Assembly: GCA_947627045.1 (NCBI GenBank)
Contig: CANQUM010000001.1
Span: forward strand, 62,001 to 126,000
Direction: 5' to 3'
DNA from: an uncultured Clostridia bacterium
Lineage (GTDB): Bacteria > Bacillota > Clostridia > Oscillospirales > Ruminococcaceae
Length of the DNA stretch: 64,000 nt
The translations under genes and the position numbers were made by a program. Positions 44,438 through 52,495 of the stretch are shown in pieces. The notes under the pieces were generated by a model. It did no database searches. It saw only the letters and a program-made list of their open reading frames with translations, and was not told where the DNA came from. Each line of letters starts with the position of its first letter. The first letter of the stretch is position 1.

Positions 44438-44827
44438 TTGAAAAAGATATATTTAGCCAATACTATACTTTTATCAGCGTTTCTTTTGATTTGGCTTATT
44501 GAAATTATAAGCTGTTTTATTTACGATTCAGTTTTGATCTTTAATAACGAATCTTTCATTATTATTCTTGCTTTATTTGCATTATTTATTTGTTTTCTTT
44601 TGCGTAAAAAATTTAGAATCGGTTATTTAAGCATACTTTATTTATTGACAGCGTCTGGATTTACGCTGTTGATTTTAAGGGACAGTATCTTATTCTATTT
44701 ACCTTTTTATCATAATGAAAGTTTTTCAATTTCTGTATGTTTGATTATATATTATTCATTATTGACATTTGTCTTTGCAATTATAAGTGGTGTTATTGCC
44801 ATTGTTTGTCATTGTAAGAAAAAGTAA
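44438..44827 (+). CDS. Four-helix membrane protein of unknown function
   Basis: A 129-aa protein that is almost entirely membrane: hydrophobic helices at about 8-30, 38-54, 60-80 and 96-124, with a short basic C-terminus (CHCKKK). I do not recognise the family. It starts with TTG, supported by AAGGAGAT seven bases upstream. It is the first of eight small, AT-rich, co-directional genes after the tRNA terminator. The next gene follows 13 nt after its stop. Confidence 0.6.
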   Translation: MKKIYLANTILLSAFLLIWLIEIISCFIYDSVLIFNNESFIIILALFALFICFLLRKKFRIGYLSILYLLTASGFTLLILRDSILFYLPFYHNESFSISVCLIIYYSLLTFVFAIISGVIAIVCHCKKK

Positions 44828-44840
44828 GGACGTGAACATT

Positions 44841-45290
44841 GTGAAAAAAGTTTTAAAAATAATGCTTATTCTTTTTGGTATATTGGTTTTTGTTGTAGCG
44901 ATGTGTTTACTTTATATTTACAAACCCAACAATCTCAGTCCGGAAGATACTATAAAAAAGTATATAGGTTATTGGCAAGATGATTTCACTATTGGAATGA
45001 AGTCATTGGAGTCCAAAGAAGCTGAATTTGTTGATATTAAAAGGCATTCATATAAAATAACTAAAGTAGATAATATAAAAATTCAAGATATAACGGATGA
45101 GGAAATTGAACATAATGAGTTTCAATATGAAGAAATGTTTTCTAAAGACGAGTTAAAGAATTTAAAAATATACCACGTTGATTTTAATGTTTCCACTGAT
45201 GATGAAGAATGGGAAGGCGAACATACATTTATTGTTGATTTAATACATGAAAAACAAGGTTGGTGTGTGTTAAGTTTTGGACATCCATAA
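44841..45290 (+). CDS. Membrane-anchored small protein, DUF4829-like
   Basis: A 149-aa protein with an N-terminal membrane anchor (about 5-25) and an acidic extracytoplasmic domain. The start of that domain, LSPEDTIKKYIGYWQDDF, and the ending GWCVLSFG resemble small NTF2-like DUF4829/DUF4878 domains. Function unknown. The frame stays open upstream to 44787, but AAGGA at 44826-44830 favours the GTG at 44841. A similar architecture occurs at 48072-48551. Confidence 0.55.
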   Translation: MKKVLKIMLILFGILVFVVAMCLLYIYKPNNLSPEDTIKKYIGYWQDDFTIGMKSLESKEAEFVDIKRHSYKITKVDNIKIQDITDEEIEHNEFQYEEMFSKDELKNLKIYHVDFNVSTDDEEWEGEHTFIVDLIHEKQGWCVLSFGHP

Positions 45291-45331
45291 TTTGCATTTA
45301 TTTCACAGCAAAGAATTATGAGGTGGGTTAA

Positions 45332-45952
45332 TTGAAGTTGAGAAATATTTTTGCTTGTATTATTTTTAGTATTGGATTTGTACTGTTATGTTTATCAATG
45401 TTCAATTGCGTAAAAACATTTGAAGTTTATACAAGGAACGACAAAATTAAAATGGGTAGTGATATTGTATTTGCGAATATAGATGATGCGGTATTAGCTA
45501 TTTCAATTAGCAGCGGTAAAATTATGGCGTATGATTTAAAAGGGAAGTTTTTATATTCATCGGAGGTACCTGTCGGAATGAACGACGATCTTTCTGTTTA
45601 TTCTAATTCTGAGAAAGCTCTTATTACATACTCAGAGTCAAACAAAAAGTCTTTTGCGTTTGATAAAAGCGGGTATTTAGGAAAAACAAATGATAACATT
45701 GAGCATTTTGAAAATGACTGTTCTAATCAAACTATTTCAATTAATGATGTTACATTTTATACAAAGTCTTTCGGAAGAATCTTTATGAAAAAGGACAATC
45801 TCGAAAATCAGTTGTCAGATTTATCTATATGGAACAGTTTTATATATAATCCGTTTCTAGTTTTCGTTGTTCCGCTGATAGGAATGGCTATGCTGCTGCC
45901 ATCAATGTTGGATTGGATAACATCTTCTAAATTCAGTAAAGTCAAGAATTAA
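45332..45952 (+). CDS. Membrane protein with a beta-rich extracytoplasmic domain, unknown
   Basis: A 206-aa protein with helices near 7-27 and 172-195 enclosing a beta-rich extracytoplasmic domain. This has repeats of the kind AYDLKGKFLYS and AFDKSGYLGKT, reminiscent of single propeller blades. Not recognised. The start is TTG after GAGGTGG. It is part of the AT-rich cluster and similar in layout to the protein at 46893. Confidence 0.5.
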   Translation: MKLRNIFACIIFSIGFVLLCLSMFNCVKTFEVYTRNDKIKMGSDIVFANIDDAVLAISISSGKIMAYDLKGKFLYSSEVPVGMNDDLSVYSNSEKALITYSESNKKSFAFDKSGYLGKTNDNIEHFENDCSNQTISINDVTFYTKSFGRIFMKKDNLENQLSDLSIWNSFIYNPFLVFVVPLIGMAMLLPSMLDWITSSKFSKVKN

Positions 45953-46008
45953 ATTTGCACATATTTGTTTTTACTTAATTAATCTAAAAGGAAAAAGGAG
46001 GTTTCACA

Positions 46009-46875
46009 ATGTTGAGCAAATTTTCAAGTATTCTTGAAGAATTGTGCAGCTTGGACGAATCTTTGAATGAAGCCGAATTTGTACAAGTCTTTAAGAATAA
46101 ATGCAAATTATTGTATACTTTAGCTAATAACTTTAGAAATAAATATGATGAACTTTATACTTATGTTGCCAATGAGCTTTCGTATAAAGAGGAATGTATT
46201 CAGTCAAGTGCATTAAGCAGAGGGTTTTATCATCCAAATCCAATTACAGAAGTGATTATCCGAGGCTGTAAGAGAGGCAAGCTTTCTAAAAGGGCTAAAA
46301 AACCGTGTTTTGAGTACTGGTTTGATAATAAAAATAGGCTGATACATTCAATTAAGTTTGATTATTATTCTTTAGAGAATGATAATATGAGCGGTGAGAA
46401 AAAAGTTGCAGGCAATGAATTTATACTTCATTATAATGAATATCAGATAGATTTATCATTCATTGACAAAGATTTAATAGGTGTAGATATATGCAAGTAT
46501 AATTGCGGTAAAATCATACAACGAATAAATACTGATTCTGGATTGTTAATCGACTTTAAAAGTGTAAGTAGTCTAAGATTTGAGAAATTTGATTATGATG
46601 AGAATGGTCTTTTTAAATTCTATGAATATAGTTATATGAAAACACCTATAGGCTATTCAGTCGATTTATTTGATAGTTGGAATTCAGATTTAAAAGAAAA
46701 CAAACGCTTGGATTATTTTAAAAAGAGACGTAATTATTTATTTAGTCATAACGAAGTAACCTTTTACAGAGATAGAAAAACAAATAAAATTACTCACTAT
46801 ATTTACGATGAGTTTTTAGACAATGAAGTTATAAGCAAAGAAGAATACAAGGTTTATAGCAATGTCGATGTATGA
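46009..46875 (+). CDS. Cytosolic protein of unknown function with YD-like units
   Basis: A 288-aa soluble protein with no signal or membrane segment, helical for the first 80 residues and then beta-rich. Three units resemble Rhs/YD repeats: YWFDNKNRLIHSIKFDYY, FDYDENGLFKFYEYSY and FYRDRKTNKITHYIYDEF. Such units can occur in immunity or cargo proteins of polymorphic toxin systems, but no toxin is visible here. AAAGGAGG before the ATG is the best ribosome binding site of the cluster. It is the only cytosolic member among membrane and lipoprotein neighbours. Confidence 0.5.
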   Translation: MLSKFSSILEELCSLDESLNEAEFVQVFKNKCKLLYTLANNFRNKYDELYTYVANELSYKEECIQSSALSRGFYHPNPITEVIIRGCKRGKLSKRAKKPCFEYWFDNKNRLIHSIKFDYYSLENDNMSGEKKVAGNEFILHYNEYQIDLSFIDKDLIGVDICKYNCGKIIQRINTDSGLLIDFKSVSSLRFEKFDYDENGLFKFYEYSYMKTPIGYSVDLFDSWNSDLKENKRLDYFKKRRNYLFSHNEVTFYRDRKTNKITHYIYDEFLDNEVISKEEYKVYSNVDV

Positions 46876-46892
46876 AAACGGAGAGATGTAAT

Positions 46893-47348
46893 ATGAAATC
46901 GTCAAAGAAATATATTTTAGTTGGTTCAGTAATTTTAATTGATTTGCTTTTAGTTCTTGCAATAGCAATAATACTAGTAATTTACAATGATTTAAGCAAG
47001 TATAAAGAAGAAAATTACTTAGAAGAAAAGAATAATACCATTATTGCGTCAGGGATGGACGGATATGTATTTAAAATAAATGATAATGTGTTATTTCATA
47101 CGCTTGATGAAAATATTGAAATTATGAAAACTGATTTAACTTTTAATAAAGATTATTCTGATTTAATAGCAAATTCAGAAACTATCTTTTCTTTTAAGAA
47201 TCCCAAAGAATCATATTATCTGGTTAAAGATAAAAAATTTTATATAAGAAATAAAAGTGTAAATAAATATATAGATTTAGAAACACTTAAAGTACAAGAT
47301 TTTACCGATTCAGTAAAAGGTAACTGGGTCGTTTTTCAAGAATCGTAA
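46893..47348 (+). CDS. Single-pass membrane protein of unknown function
   Basis: A 151-aa protein with one N-terminal helix (about 9-31) and an extracytoplasmic domain of alternating beta strands, including IIASGMDGYVFKINDNVLFHT. Not recognised. An in-frame ATG at 46872 overlaps the stop of the previous gene, but CGGAGAG at 46879-46885 favours ATG 46893. Its layout resembles that of the protein at 45332-45952. Confidence 0.5.
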   Translation: MKSSKKYILVGSVILIDLLLVLAIAIILVIYNDLSKYKEENYLEEKNNTIIASGMDGYVFKINDNVLFHTLDENIEIMKTDLTFNKDYSDLIANSETIFSFKNPKESYYLVKDKKFYIRNKSVNKYIDLETLKVQDFTDSVKGNWVVFQES

Positions 47349-47392
47349 CTGAATTTTAATATTGTACTGATAAAATATGCTATTAGGGTGAT

Positions 47393-48061
47393 ATGATGAA
47401 AATAAAAGTAAACTGTCCAGTTTCTGAAGGGGAAATAATCTATATTATAATCAATGATGAGATCAGGAAAATTTATAGCTTAGAATCGTCTGCCGTATTT
47501 GAATTAGATGAGAAAAAGAAGTATGTTCTTGAGGTTGAGAGAAAGTCTGACATAAGTAACAGGAAATTTATAAATATTTTAATTTTTATTATTACGATTT
47601 TGCTTCAAGGATTATTTAATATTTTGTTTCTGAATATCAATACTGATTGGAAAAAGAAAACAACTCCATATGGAATTAAAGTTAGAGTAGCTATTGATTT
47701 GAAACAGGATACCGAAGTTAATTTGAAATATATAAAATCTGAATATATTAATAATAGCTTTAAAAAACCTGAGCTGACAACTGATATTGGCGAAATTGCA
47801 TCAATAGATTATATTCAGAATACAGCGGACTTCAAAAATCAATACTTTAATTTTGTAAAGAGAGTTTTGTCTGTGCTATCTGTGGGACTTATTTTGTTTA
47901 TTTTTCTTTTAATTATAGCTTTTAAACATAATATAATTTTGGGCGTAGTTTTTATTTCACTAATAATAGTTGGTTTAATTTTAGTTTCAGTTATTAATTT
48001 AAAAGTTCAGTACAATAAGCTGAAAAAAATTTTACTTGACTTCTCAAAATTAAGACAATAG
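47393..48061 (+). CDS. Membrane protein with three helices, unknown function
   Basis: A 222-aa protein. The N-terminal 55 residues form a beta-rich domain (INDEIRKIYSLESSAVFEL) that resembles small carbohydrate-binding or extension domains, then a helix near 62-82. A second soluble part follows, and two more helices lie near 157-180 and 184-206. Not recognised. AGGGTGAT precedes two adjacent ATG codons at 47393 and 47396. Confidence 0.5.
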   Translation: MMKIKVNCPVSEGEIIYIIINDEIRKIYSLESSAVFELDEKKKYVLEVERKSDISNRKFINILIFIITILLQGLFNILFLNINTDWKKKTTPYGIKVRVAIDLKQDTEVNLKYIKSEYINNSFKKPELTTDIGEIASIDYIQNTADFKNQYFNFVKRVLSVLSVGLILFIFLLIIAFKHNIILGVVFISLIIVGLILVSVINLKVQYNKLKKILLDFSKLRQ

Positions 48062-48071
48062 CGGTGGTTAT

Positions 48072-48551
48072 ATGAAAAAGATAGTACATATTTGTGTTTT
48101 TGCTGTTATATTACTTTTGACAGTCTATTTTATTGGTTTGCCTATTATCAAGTGGAATATATCTTATGACCTTTCATCTGTTACAAGCGGAGAGAAGGCG
48201 GTTGAGTATTATCTAAATGCAATTGATGAGAAAAATCCTAAAAAAGCGTTGGCGGTTCGTCCGTCTTTAGGTGAAGGTGATGGCAAAATCGGAATATTTG
48301 ATTTTACCTTTATTGAATATTGCAAAATTGATAATATAGAAGAATATGATGATTATGATTCCGATGGTACGTTGCTTTCTCCGGGAGAAAAGATTTATTA
48401 CGCTGAGTTTTCATGGAAATTTGCTTTTGATGAGACGCCTGATGTTTTTATGGGATTGACAGGTGGCGACGGTACAGGGCTCTACTTCCATGTTGCACAA
48501 AATAAAGAAACAGGAAATTGGTATATAGTTGATATATATACAGGTCCGTAA
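48072..48551 (+). CDS. Membrane-anchored DUF4829-like protein
   Basis: A 159-aa protein with one N-terminal anchor (about 5-25) and an extracytoplasmic NTF2-like domain: SGEKAVEYYLNAIDEKNPKKAL is the typical first helix, and GNWYIVDIYTGP the closing strand. It resembles the protein at 44841 in layout, and the two may be distant paralogues. It starts 10 nt after the previous stop. Confidence 0.55.
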   Translation: MKKIVHICVFAVILLLTVYFIGLPIIKWNISYDLSSVTSGEKAVEYYLNAIDEKNPKKALAVRPSLGEGDGKIGIFDFTFIEYCKIDNIEEYDDYDSDGTLLSPGEKIYYAEFSWKFAFDETPDVFMGLTGGDGTGLYFHVAQNKETGNWYIVDIYTGP

Positions 48552-48576
48552 TTAAAATTAAGCAAGGAGGATTTTT

Positions 48577-49140
48577 ATGTTGAAAAAAGCAGTATTATCT
48601 GTTCTGATTTTAACATTGACAGTATCATTTGCCGGTTGCGGAGTTAAAAAAGCTGAGCATACTTCTTGGAAAAGAACTGCCATAACAGATGAATTGGATA
48701 ATGCAGTTCATAGTGCACTAATAAATGTTGTATCTGATAACGAAGAAAAAGCAGAGCATATGTTGCCTGTGGAAACGCATAAAATTTTTGCTGCAAACAA
48801 AAAGGATAATTTTGTTGCCGTATATATTTATTATCATGGTTCATATTTGAAGTCAAACGGTAATCCTAAAAAGAAAGAAGATTTTGACGGCTCAGATAAA
48901 AGCGGACATATTGTTATGTTTTTTGATATTACCGACGGAAATTATTCATATAGATCTATTGATGAGTACGAGCTTGAAGGACCTGATGATGAATTTTTAG
49001 AGGCTAATTTTCCTGATGATATAATTGATACTGTGAACGAGTATACAGATGCCGTCACGGATGAAAGCACAAAGGAATATAAGGAATTCTGGGATAAGTA
49101 TGATAGTCAGATAAACAGTTTTTTAGAGAATATCTCATAA
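48577..49140 (+). CDS. Lipoprotein of unknown function
   Basis: A 187-aa lipoprotein: signal with lipobox SFAGC near residue 21, then an acidic, soluble domain of unrecognised family containing VAVYIYYHGSYLKSNG. AAGGAGG is ideally placed. It is the last gene of the AT-rich cluster, which closes with a strong terminator just downstream. The membrane and lipoprotein content of the cluster suggests a shared cell-surface role. Confidence 0.6.
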   Translation: MLKKAVLSVLILTLTVSFAGCGVKKAEHTSWKRTAITDELDNAVHSALINVVSDNEEKAEHMLPVETHKIFAANKKDNFVAVYIYYHGSYLKSNGNPKKKEDFDGSDKSGHIVMFFDITDGNYSYRSIDEYELEGPDDEFLEANFPDDIIDTVNEYTDAVTDESTKEYKEFWDKYDSQINSFLENIS

Positions 49141-49163
49141 AAATTTCAGTTTTAGCTTAATAA

Positions 49164-49199
49164 AATCACGTCCTGTGTAATATCAAGACGTGATTCTTT
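49164..49199. terminator. Terminator of the small-protein cluster
   Basis: AATCACGTC (49164-49172) pairs with GACGTGATT (49187-49195), followed by CTTTA. It may also serve the minus-strand small gene. Confidence 0.8.
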
Positions 49200-49234
49200 A
49201 TATATTAATGTAATTATACAATTAACAGCCGCTT

Positions 49235-49396
49235 TTAATTTTTTTGGCATATTTCTTTCTGAACAGACATTGTCTCAAGAGTGTCGCCGAGCTGAACTAA
49301 TATTGCTCCTAAAAGAGCCACTTCATCGTCGTTGAGTTTTTCAAATATTACATTTGCAATTGCTGTTACAGCCGCCGAAATTTCACAAGCATTCAT
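49235..49396 (-). CDS. Small DUF6774-like protein
   Basis: A 53-codon minus-strand gene. The protein starts MNACEISAAVTAIAN, continues DDEVALLGAILVQLGDTLETM and ends with a Cys near residue 50. Two short helices with N-terminal and C-terminal Cys and an LGDTL core fit small clostridial proteins annotated as DUF6774, recalled from memory. AAAGGA lies about ten bases before the ATG. Function unknown. It stands alone between the small-protein cluster and the ATP synthase promoters. Confidence 0.65.
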   Translation of the reverse strand: MNACEISAAVTAIANVIFEKLNDDEVALLGAILVQLGDTLETMSVQKEICQKN

Positions 49397-49580
49397 ATAA
49401 CCATTCCTTTTGTCAAATATTAATATTATATGTTTTTAAAGAAATAATGTGTTGTTAATACATAAACGGTAATACATTTTCATAAATATTTTCTTAATAA
49501 AAATTAGTATAAAAAATTGCAATTTGTCATTTCTCACAAAATTGAAGTTTATTGTTTAGTCATTTTTTACATATTTGTTG

Positions 49581-49609
49581 TTGACTTTTTTATTCTGATT
49601 TGCTAAAAT
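49581..49609 (+). promoter_or_regulatory. Strong promoter (P1) upstream of the atp operon
   Basis: TTGACT (49581-49586) and TGC-TAAAAT (-10 at 49604-49609) with a 17-bp spacer and TG extension. A terminator hairpin begins only about 15 nt after the expected start. Confidence 0.75.
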
Positions 49610-49630
49610 TTATGGTAAAGTATCAAGACA

Positions 49631-49673
49631 AAAAACACAGTGTCGTGCAGTTGTTACGATACTGTGTTTTTCA
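49631..49673 (+). terminator. Promoter-proximal terminator or attenuator before atpI
   Basis: AAAAACACAGT (49631-49641) pairs with ACTGTGTTTTT (49661-49671), with an inner TCGT/ACGA stem. The 3' arm supplies the T-tract. It would limit transcription from P1 to a transcript of roughly 55 nt unless read through. Confidence 0.8.
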
Positions 49674-49679
49674 CATTTA

Positions 49680-49735
49680 TACATAATTTTCAAAATAATT
49701 ATGTAGTTATAAGTTCATACCGCAGGCGATATAAT
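49680..49735 (+). promoter_or_regulatory. Second hairpin and possible promoter (P2) of the atp operon
   Basis: TACATAATT/AATTATGTA (49680-49688, 49697-49705) form a 9-bp stem. Downstream, a perfect TATAAT (49730-49735) lies 17 bp after TTATAA (49707-49712), a weak -35. P2 would drive atpI directly. Confidence 0.45.
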
Positions 49736-49763
49736 ACTAAGTGAAATAACAGGAGCATTTGAA

Positions 49764-50177
49764 ATGATTGCACCAAACGGTAATCCTCTTAGAAAAATGT
49801 TAAGGGAAATGATTCCCGCATTATCGGTTCTGACATTTATAGCTTTTTTGATCTCTTTGTTTTGGGGATTTAGGCTGTCAGTATTAATTGGCTTTGCTCT
49901 TGGATTTATATATGTTGTTTTGTCTTATTATTTTTTGTCTGAAACTATTTACCGTTCAGTAAAGCAAAGCAAGAAAAATGCTCAGCGAATGATGTTTTTT
50001 TGCTATCTGTTAAGGTATCTGATACTTGTTATTCTGTGCCTTGTTGCCGCAATAACAAAGTTCATCAATGTTTTTGCTTTACTTGTACCGCAGTTTTTTC
50101 CGAGATTAGTATTAATGTTCAATAATTACAGAGAAGGGAAGTCAGTTAAGAATGATAAGTCCTCAGCTGATAAATAG
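49764..50177 (+). CDS. atpI: ATP synthase subunit I
   Basis: A 137-aa membrane protein with four helices (about 20-38, 40-60, 78-97, 100-118), first in the ATP synthase operon. AtpI proteins assist c-ring assembly and may aid Mg2+ or Na+ handling; they are poorly conserved, so the call rests on size, topology and position. Its 3' end overlaps atpB by 26 nt, which indicates translational coupling. AGGAG precedes the ATG. Confidence 0.82.
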   Translation: MIAPNGNPLRKMLREMIPALSVLTFIAFLISLFWGFRLSVLIGFALGFIYVVLSYYFLSETIYRSVKQSKKNAQRMMFFCYLLRYLILVILCLVAAITKFINVFALLVPQFFPRLVLMFNNYREGKSVKNDKSSADK

Positions 50178-50904
50178 CGCACTGGATATTCACGGACCTA
50201 AGGTTGTCTTTACTATTCCTTTTATTAATGTTGATATAACCGAATCTGTAGTTGTGGGTTGGCTTCTGATAATTGCTGTTGCGATTCTGTGCAAGTACCT
50301 TACTCACAACTTAAAAGTCAAGCCCGAAACAAAAAGACAGGTCATTGCCGAGTATGCAGTGGAGTTTGTAAATAAAAGTGTGCGTGATTCTATGGGTGAG
50401 AGATTTATGTGCTATGCGCCTTATATCGCAACTCTTTTAGTTTACGCAGCACTGGGAAGTCTGGTAAGCATAATCGGACTGCGTTCAATAACAGCAGACG
50501 TAAATGTTACTATTTCGTGGGCGCTTATCACATTTGTGATGATAGTCTACACAAGATTTAAGTATAAGGGCTTTTTTGGATTTTTCAAGACCTTTGCAGA
50601 GCCGGTCCCGGTCATAACCCCTATAAATATAATAAGTGAGTTTGCTACTCCTGTTTCGATGGCTTTCCGTTTATTTGGAAATGTTGCAGGGGGAATGGTT
50701 ATTACAGGAATACTTTATATGGCTTTGGGAGGCTTGTCTGAGCTTCTGCATTTGAGCTTCAGTATCGGCGGATTTACCATTAATGTAGCTTCTATAGGCA
50801 TTCCGGGAATACTGTCTATTTATTTTGATTTGTTTGTTGGCTGTATTCAGGCGTATATTTTTGCAACTCTAACGATGGTTAATGTTGCAGGTGCTTCTGA
50901 ATAG
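50152..50904 (+). CDS. atpB: ATP synthase F0 subunit a
   Basis: A 250-aa membrane stator subunit. The essential arginine lies in ATPVSMAFRLFGNVAGG near residue 175, and the last helices contain QAYIFATLTMVNVAGA. It forms the ion half-channels against the c-ring. The start codon lies inside atpI. The gene is 90 nt upstream of atpE. Confidence 0.96.
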   Translation: MISPQLINSALDIHGPKVVFTIPFINVDITESVVVGWLLIIAVAILCKYLTHNLKVKPETKRQVIAEYAVEFVNKSVRDSMGERFMCYAPYIATLLVYAALGSLVSIIGLRSITADVNVTISWALITFVMIVYTRFKYKGFFGFFKTFAEPVPVITPINIISEFATPVSMAFRLFGNVAGGMVITGILYMALGGLSELLHLSFSIGGFTINVASIGIPGILSIYFDLFVGCIQAYIFATLTMVNVAGASE

Positions 50905-50973
50905 GTAAGGTTTTAATAACTTTGTTTAAATTCAGTTGATAAGGATTTATCAATTGTTTAATAAAGAAAATAA

Positions 50974-51258
<285 letters not shown>

Positions 51259-51281
51259 TTTAAAATCTGCAAATAGGAGGT

Positions 51282-51299
51282 ATGCTCGTAAAAGAGCAT
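51282..51299 (+). promoter_or_regulatory. Hairpin between Shine-Dalgarno and start codon of atpF
   Basis: ATGCTC (51282-51287) pairs with GAGCAT (51294-51299), loop GTAAAA. The AGGAGG at 51275-51280 is one base before ATG 51282 but 28 bases before the likely start ATG 51309. The stem would bring site and start closer. It may tune the 2-copy b subunit relative to the many-copy c subunit. Confidence 0.4.
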
Positions 51300-51308
51300 A
51301 GTATTAAA

Positions 51309-51818
51309 ATGATTTACGCCAGAGTAACTGATTTTTTCTCAATTGATTTGGGAACAATTATTCCTACATTGCTAAATACTTTAATTATGTTTTTGGTGTT
51401 AAAGCACTTTTTCTTCAAGCCTGTCAATGCGATTTTGGATAAGAGAAAAGCTGAGGTTCAAAAGACATATGACGACGCCGATGAGGCAAACAGAGCGGCG
51501 GAGGAATACAAAGCTGAATATACTCAGAAGCTGTCGGGCGCTAAGGAAGAATCGGCTAAAATCATTGATATAGCAACAAAAAGGGCAAATTCCCGCTCTG
51601 ATGAAATTATCACAGAGGCAAAGGCAGAAGCTAAGCATATAGTTGCCAATGCTCACAGTGAGATTGAAAAAGAAAAGAAAATTGCCGTTAATGAGATCAA
51701 AGACGAAATCACAGGAATGGTATTTGATGTTGCGGGCAAGGTTGTCAATAAAGAGCTTAACACCAATGATAACGAAAAGCTGATAGAAGAGTTTATTGAA
51801 AATGTAGGTGAACTGTAA
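51309..51818 (+). CDS. atpF: ATP synthase F0 subunit b
   Basis: A 169-aa peripheral stalk subunit: one N-terminal membrane helix (about 12-32, IIPTLLNTLIMFLVLKHFFF) then a long charged coiled coil to the C-terminus. ATG 51282 is also in frame but sits one base after the AGGAGG, too close for normal initiation. ATG 51309 gives the usual short leader before the helix. It overlaps atpH by one base. Confidence 0.92.
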   Translation: MIYARVTDFFSIDLGTIIPTLLNTLIMFLVLKHFFFKPVNAILDKRKAEVQKTYDDADEANRAAEEYKAEYTQKLSGAKEESAKIIDIATKRANSRSDEIITEAKAEAKHIVANAHSEIEKEKKIAVNEIKDEITGMVFDVAGKVVNKELNTNDNEKLIEEFIENVGEL

Positions 51819-52360
51819 TGAAGGGTTCATTAGAAGCTAATTATGCAGAAGCTCTGTTTGAATTGTGCAATGAACGGGATAATCTTAATGAGGTACATTC
51901 TGAATTATTATGGCTGTCTGAAGTTATAGAGAATAATAGCGAGCTTATAAAATTCTTAAATGCACCGACTGTTGAGAGCGAAGACAAAAAAAATGTTTTA
52001 AAGAATATTTTTGAAAGTCAGCTTTCAAAGACTTCATTTGATTTTCTATGCGTTGTTGCTGATAAAAAGAGAATAAGGTATCTGAGTAAGATTATAGAAA
52101 GCTTTAATGCTTTGTACAACGATGAAAACAATATTTTAGAAGTTACGGCAATAACAACAGTACCTCTGTCGGAGACGCTGAGAAAAAAGCTGATAAATAA
52201 GCTGGAAAGTGTTTCAAAAAAGAAAATAGTACTTTCTGAACGTATAGATAAATCAATAATCGGCGGAATTGTACTTGAGTATAACAATACGCAGATTCAG
52301 GGAAGCATAAAGCACAGGCTAGACGAACTGCGTGACAGGATAAATTCTGTAATAGCATAA
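51818..52360 (+). CDS. atpH: ATP synthase F1 subunit delta
   Basis: A 180-aa delta subunit (OSCP) linking the b stalk to the top of F1. Seen: the N-terminal ANYAEALFELCNE helix, the middle FLCVVADKKRIRYLSKIIESF and the C-terminal family signature DKSIIGGIVLEYNNTQIQGSIKHRLDELR pattern (positions about 147-175). The start overlaps the atpF stop. A 135-nt spacer follows before atpA. Confidence 0.95.
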   Translation: MKGSLEANYAEALFELCNERDNLNEVHSELLWLSEVIENNSELIKFLNAPTVESEDKKNVLKNIFESQLSKTSFDFLCVVADKKRIRYLSKIIESFNALYNDENNILEVTAITTVPLSETLRKKLINKLESVSKKKIVLSERIDKSIIGGIVLEYNNTQIQGSIKHRLDELRDRINSVIA

Positions 52361-52495
52361 AAGTTATATATTTGTTTTATATGTATTTGCATATAAATAT
52401 TACTTATATTTATCTTCTGCATTTGCAGAAATGAATAGCTATACTGTTATCATAACGCGGTATAGCAGGTTTTCAGAAAGGTATGGTATTTGATT
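52361..52495 (+). promoter_or_regulatory. Structured spacer between atpH and atpA
   Basis: It contains several small inverted repeats: TATATG/CATATA, CTGCA/TGCAG, and GCTATA/TATAGC flanking the last 30 bases before the ribosome binding site AAAGG (52477-52481). There is no T-tract or clear promoter. This is likely an RNA processing or translation control region. Confidence 0.35.

Noticed and set aside
44160-49200. Integrated element at tRNA-Leu(CAA)
   Set aside because: No integrase gene and no direct repeat of the tRNA 3' end was found near 49200, so only an AT-rich cluster, not a mobile element, is claimed.
51399-51830. 143-codon minus-strand open frame over atpF
   Set aside because: It lies opposite a conserved ATP synthase subunit; the composition is that of a shadow frame.
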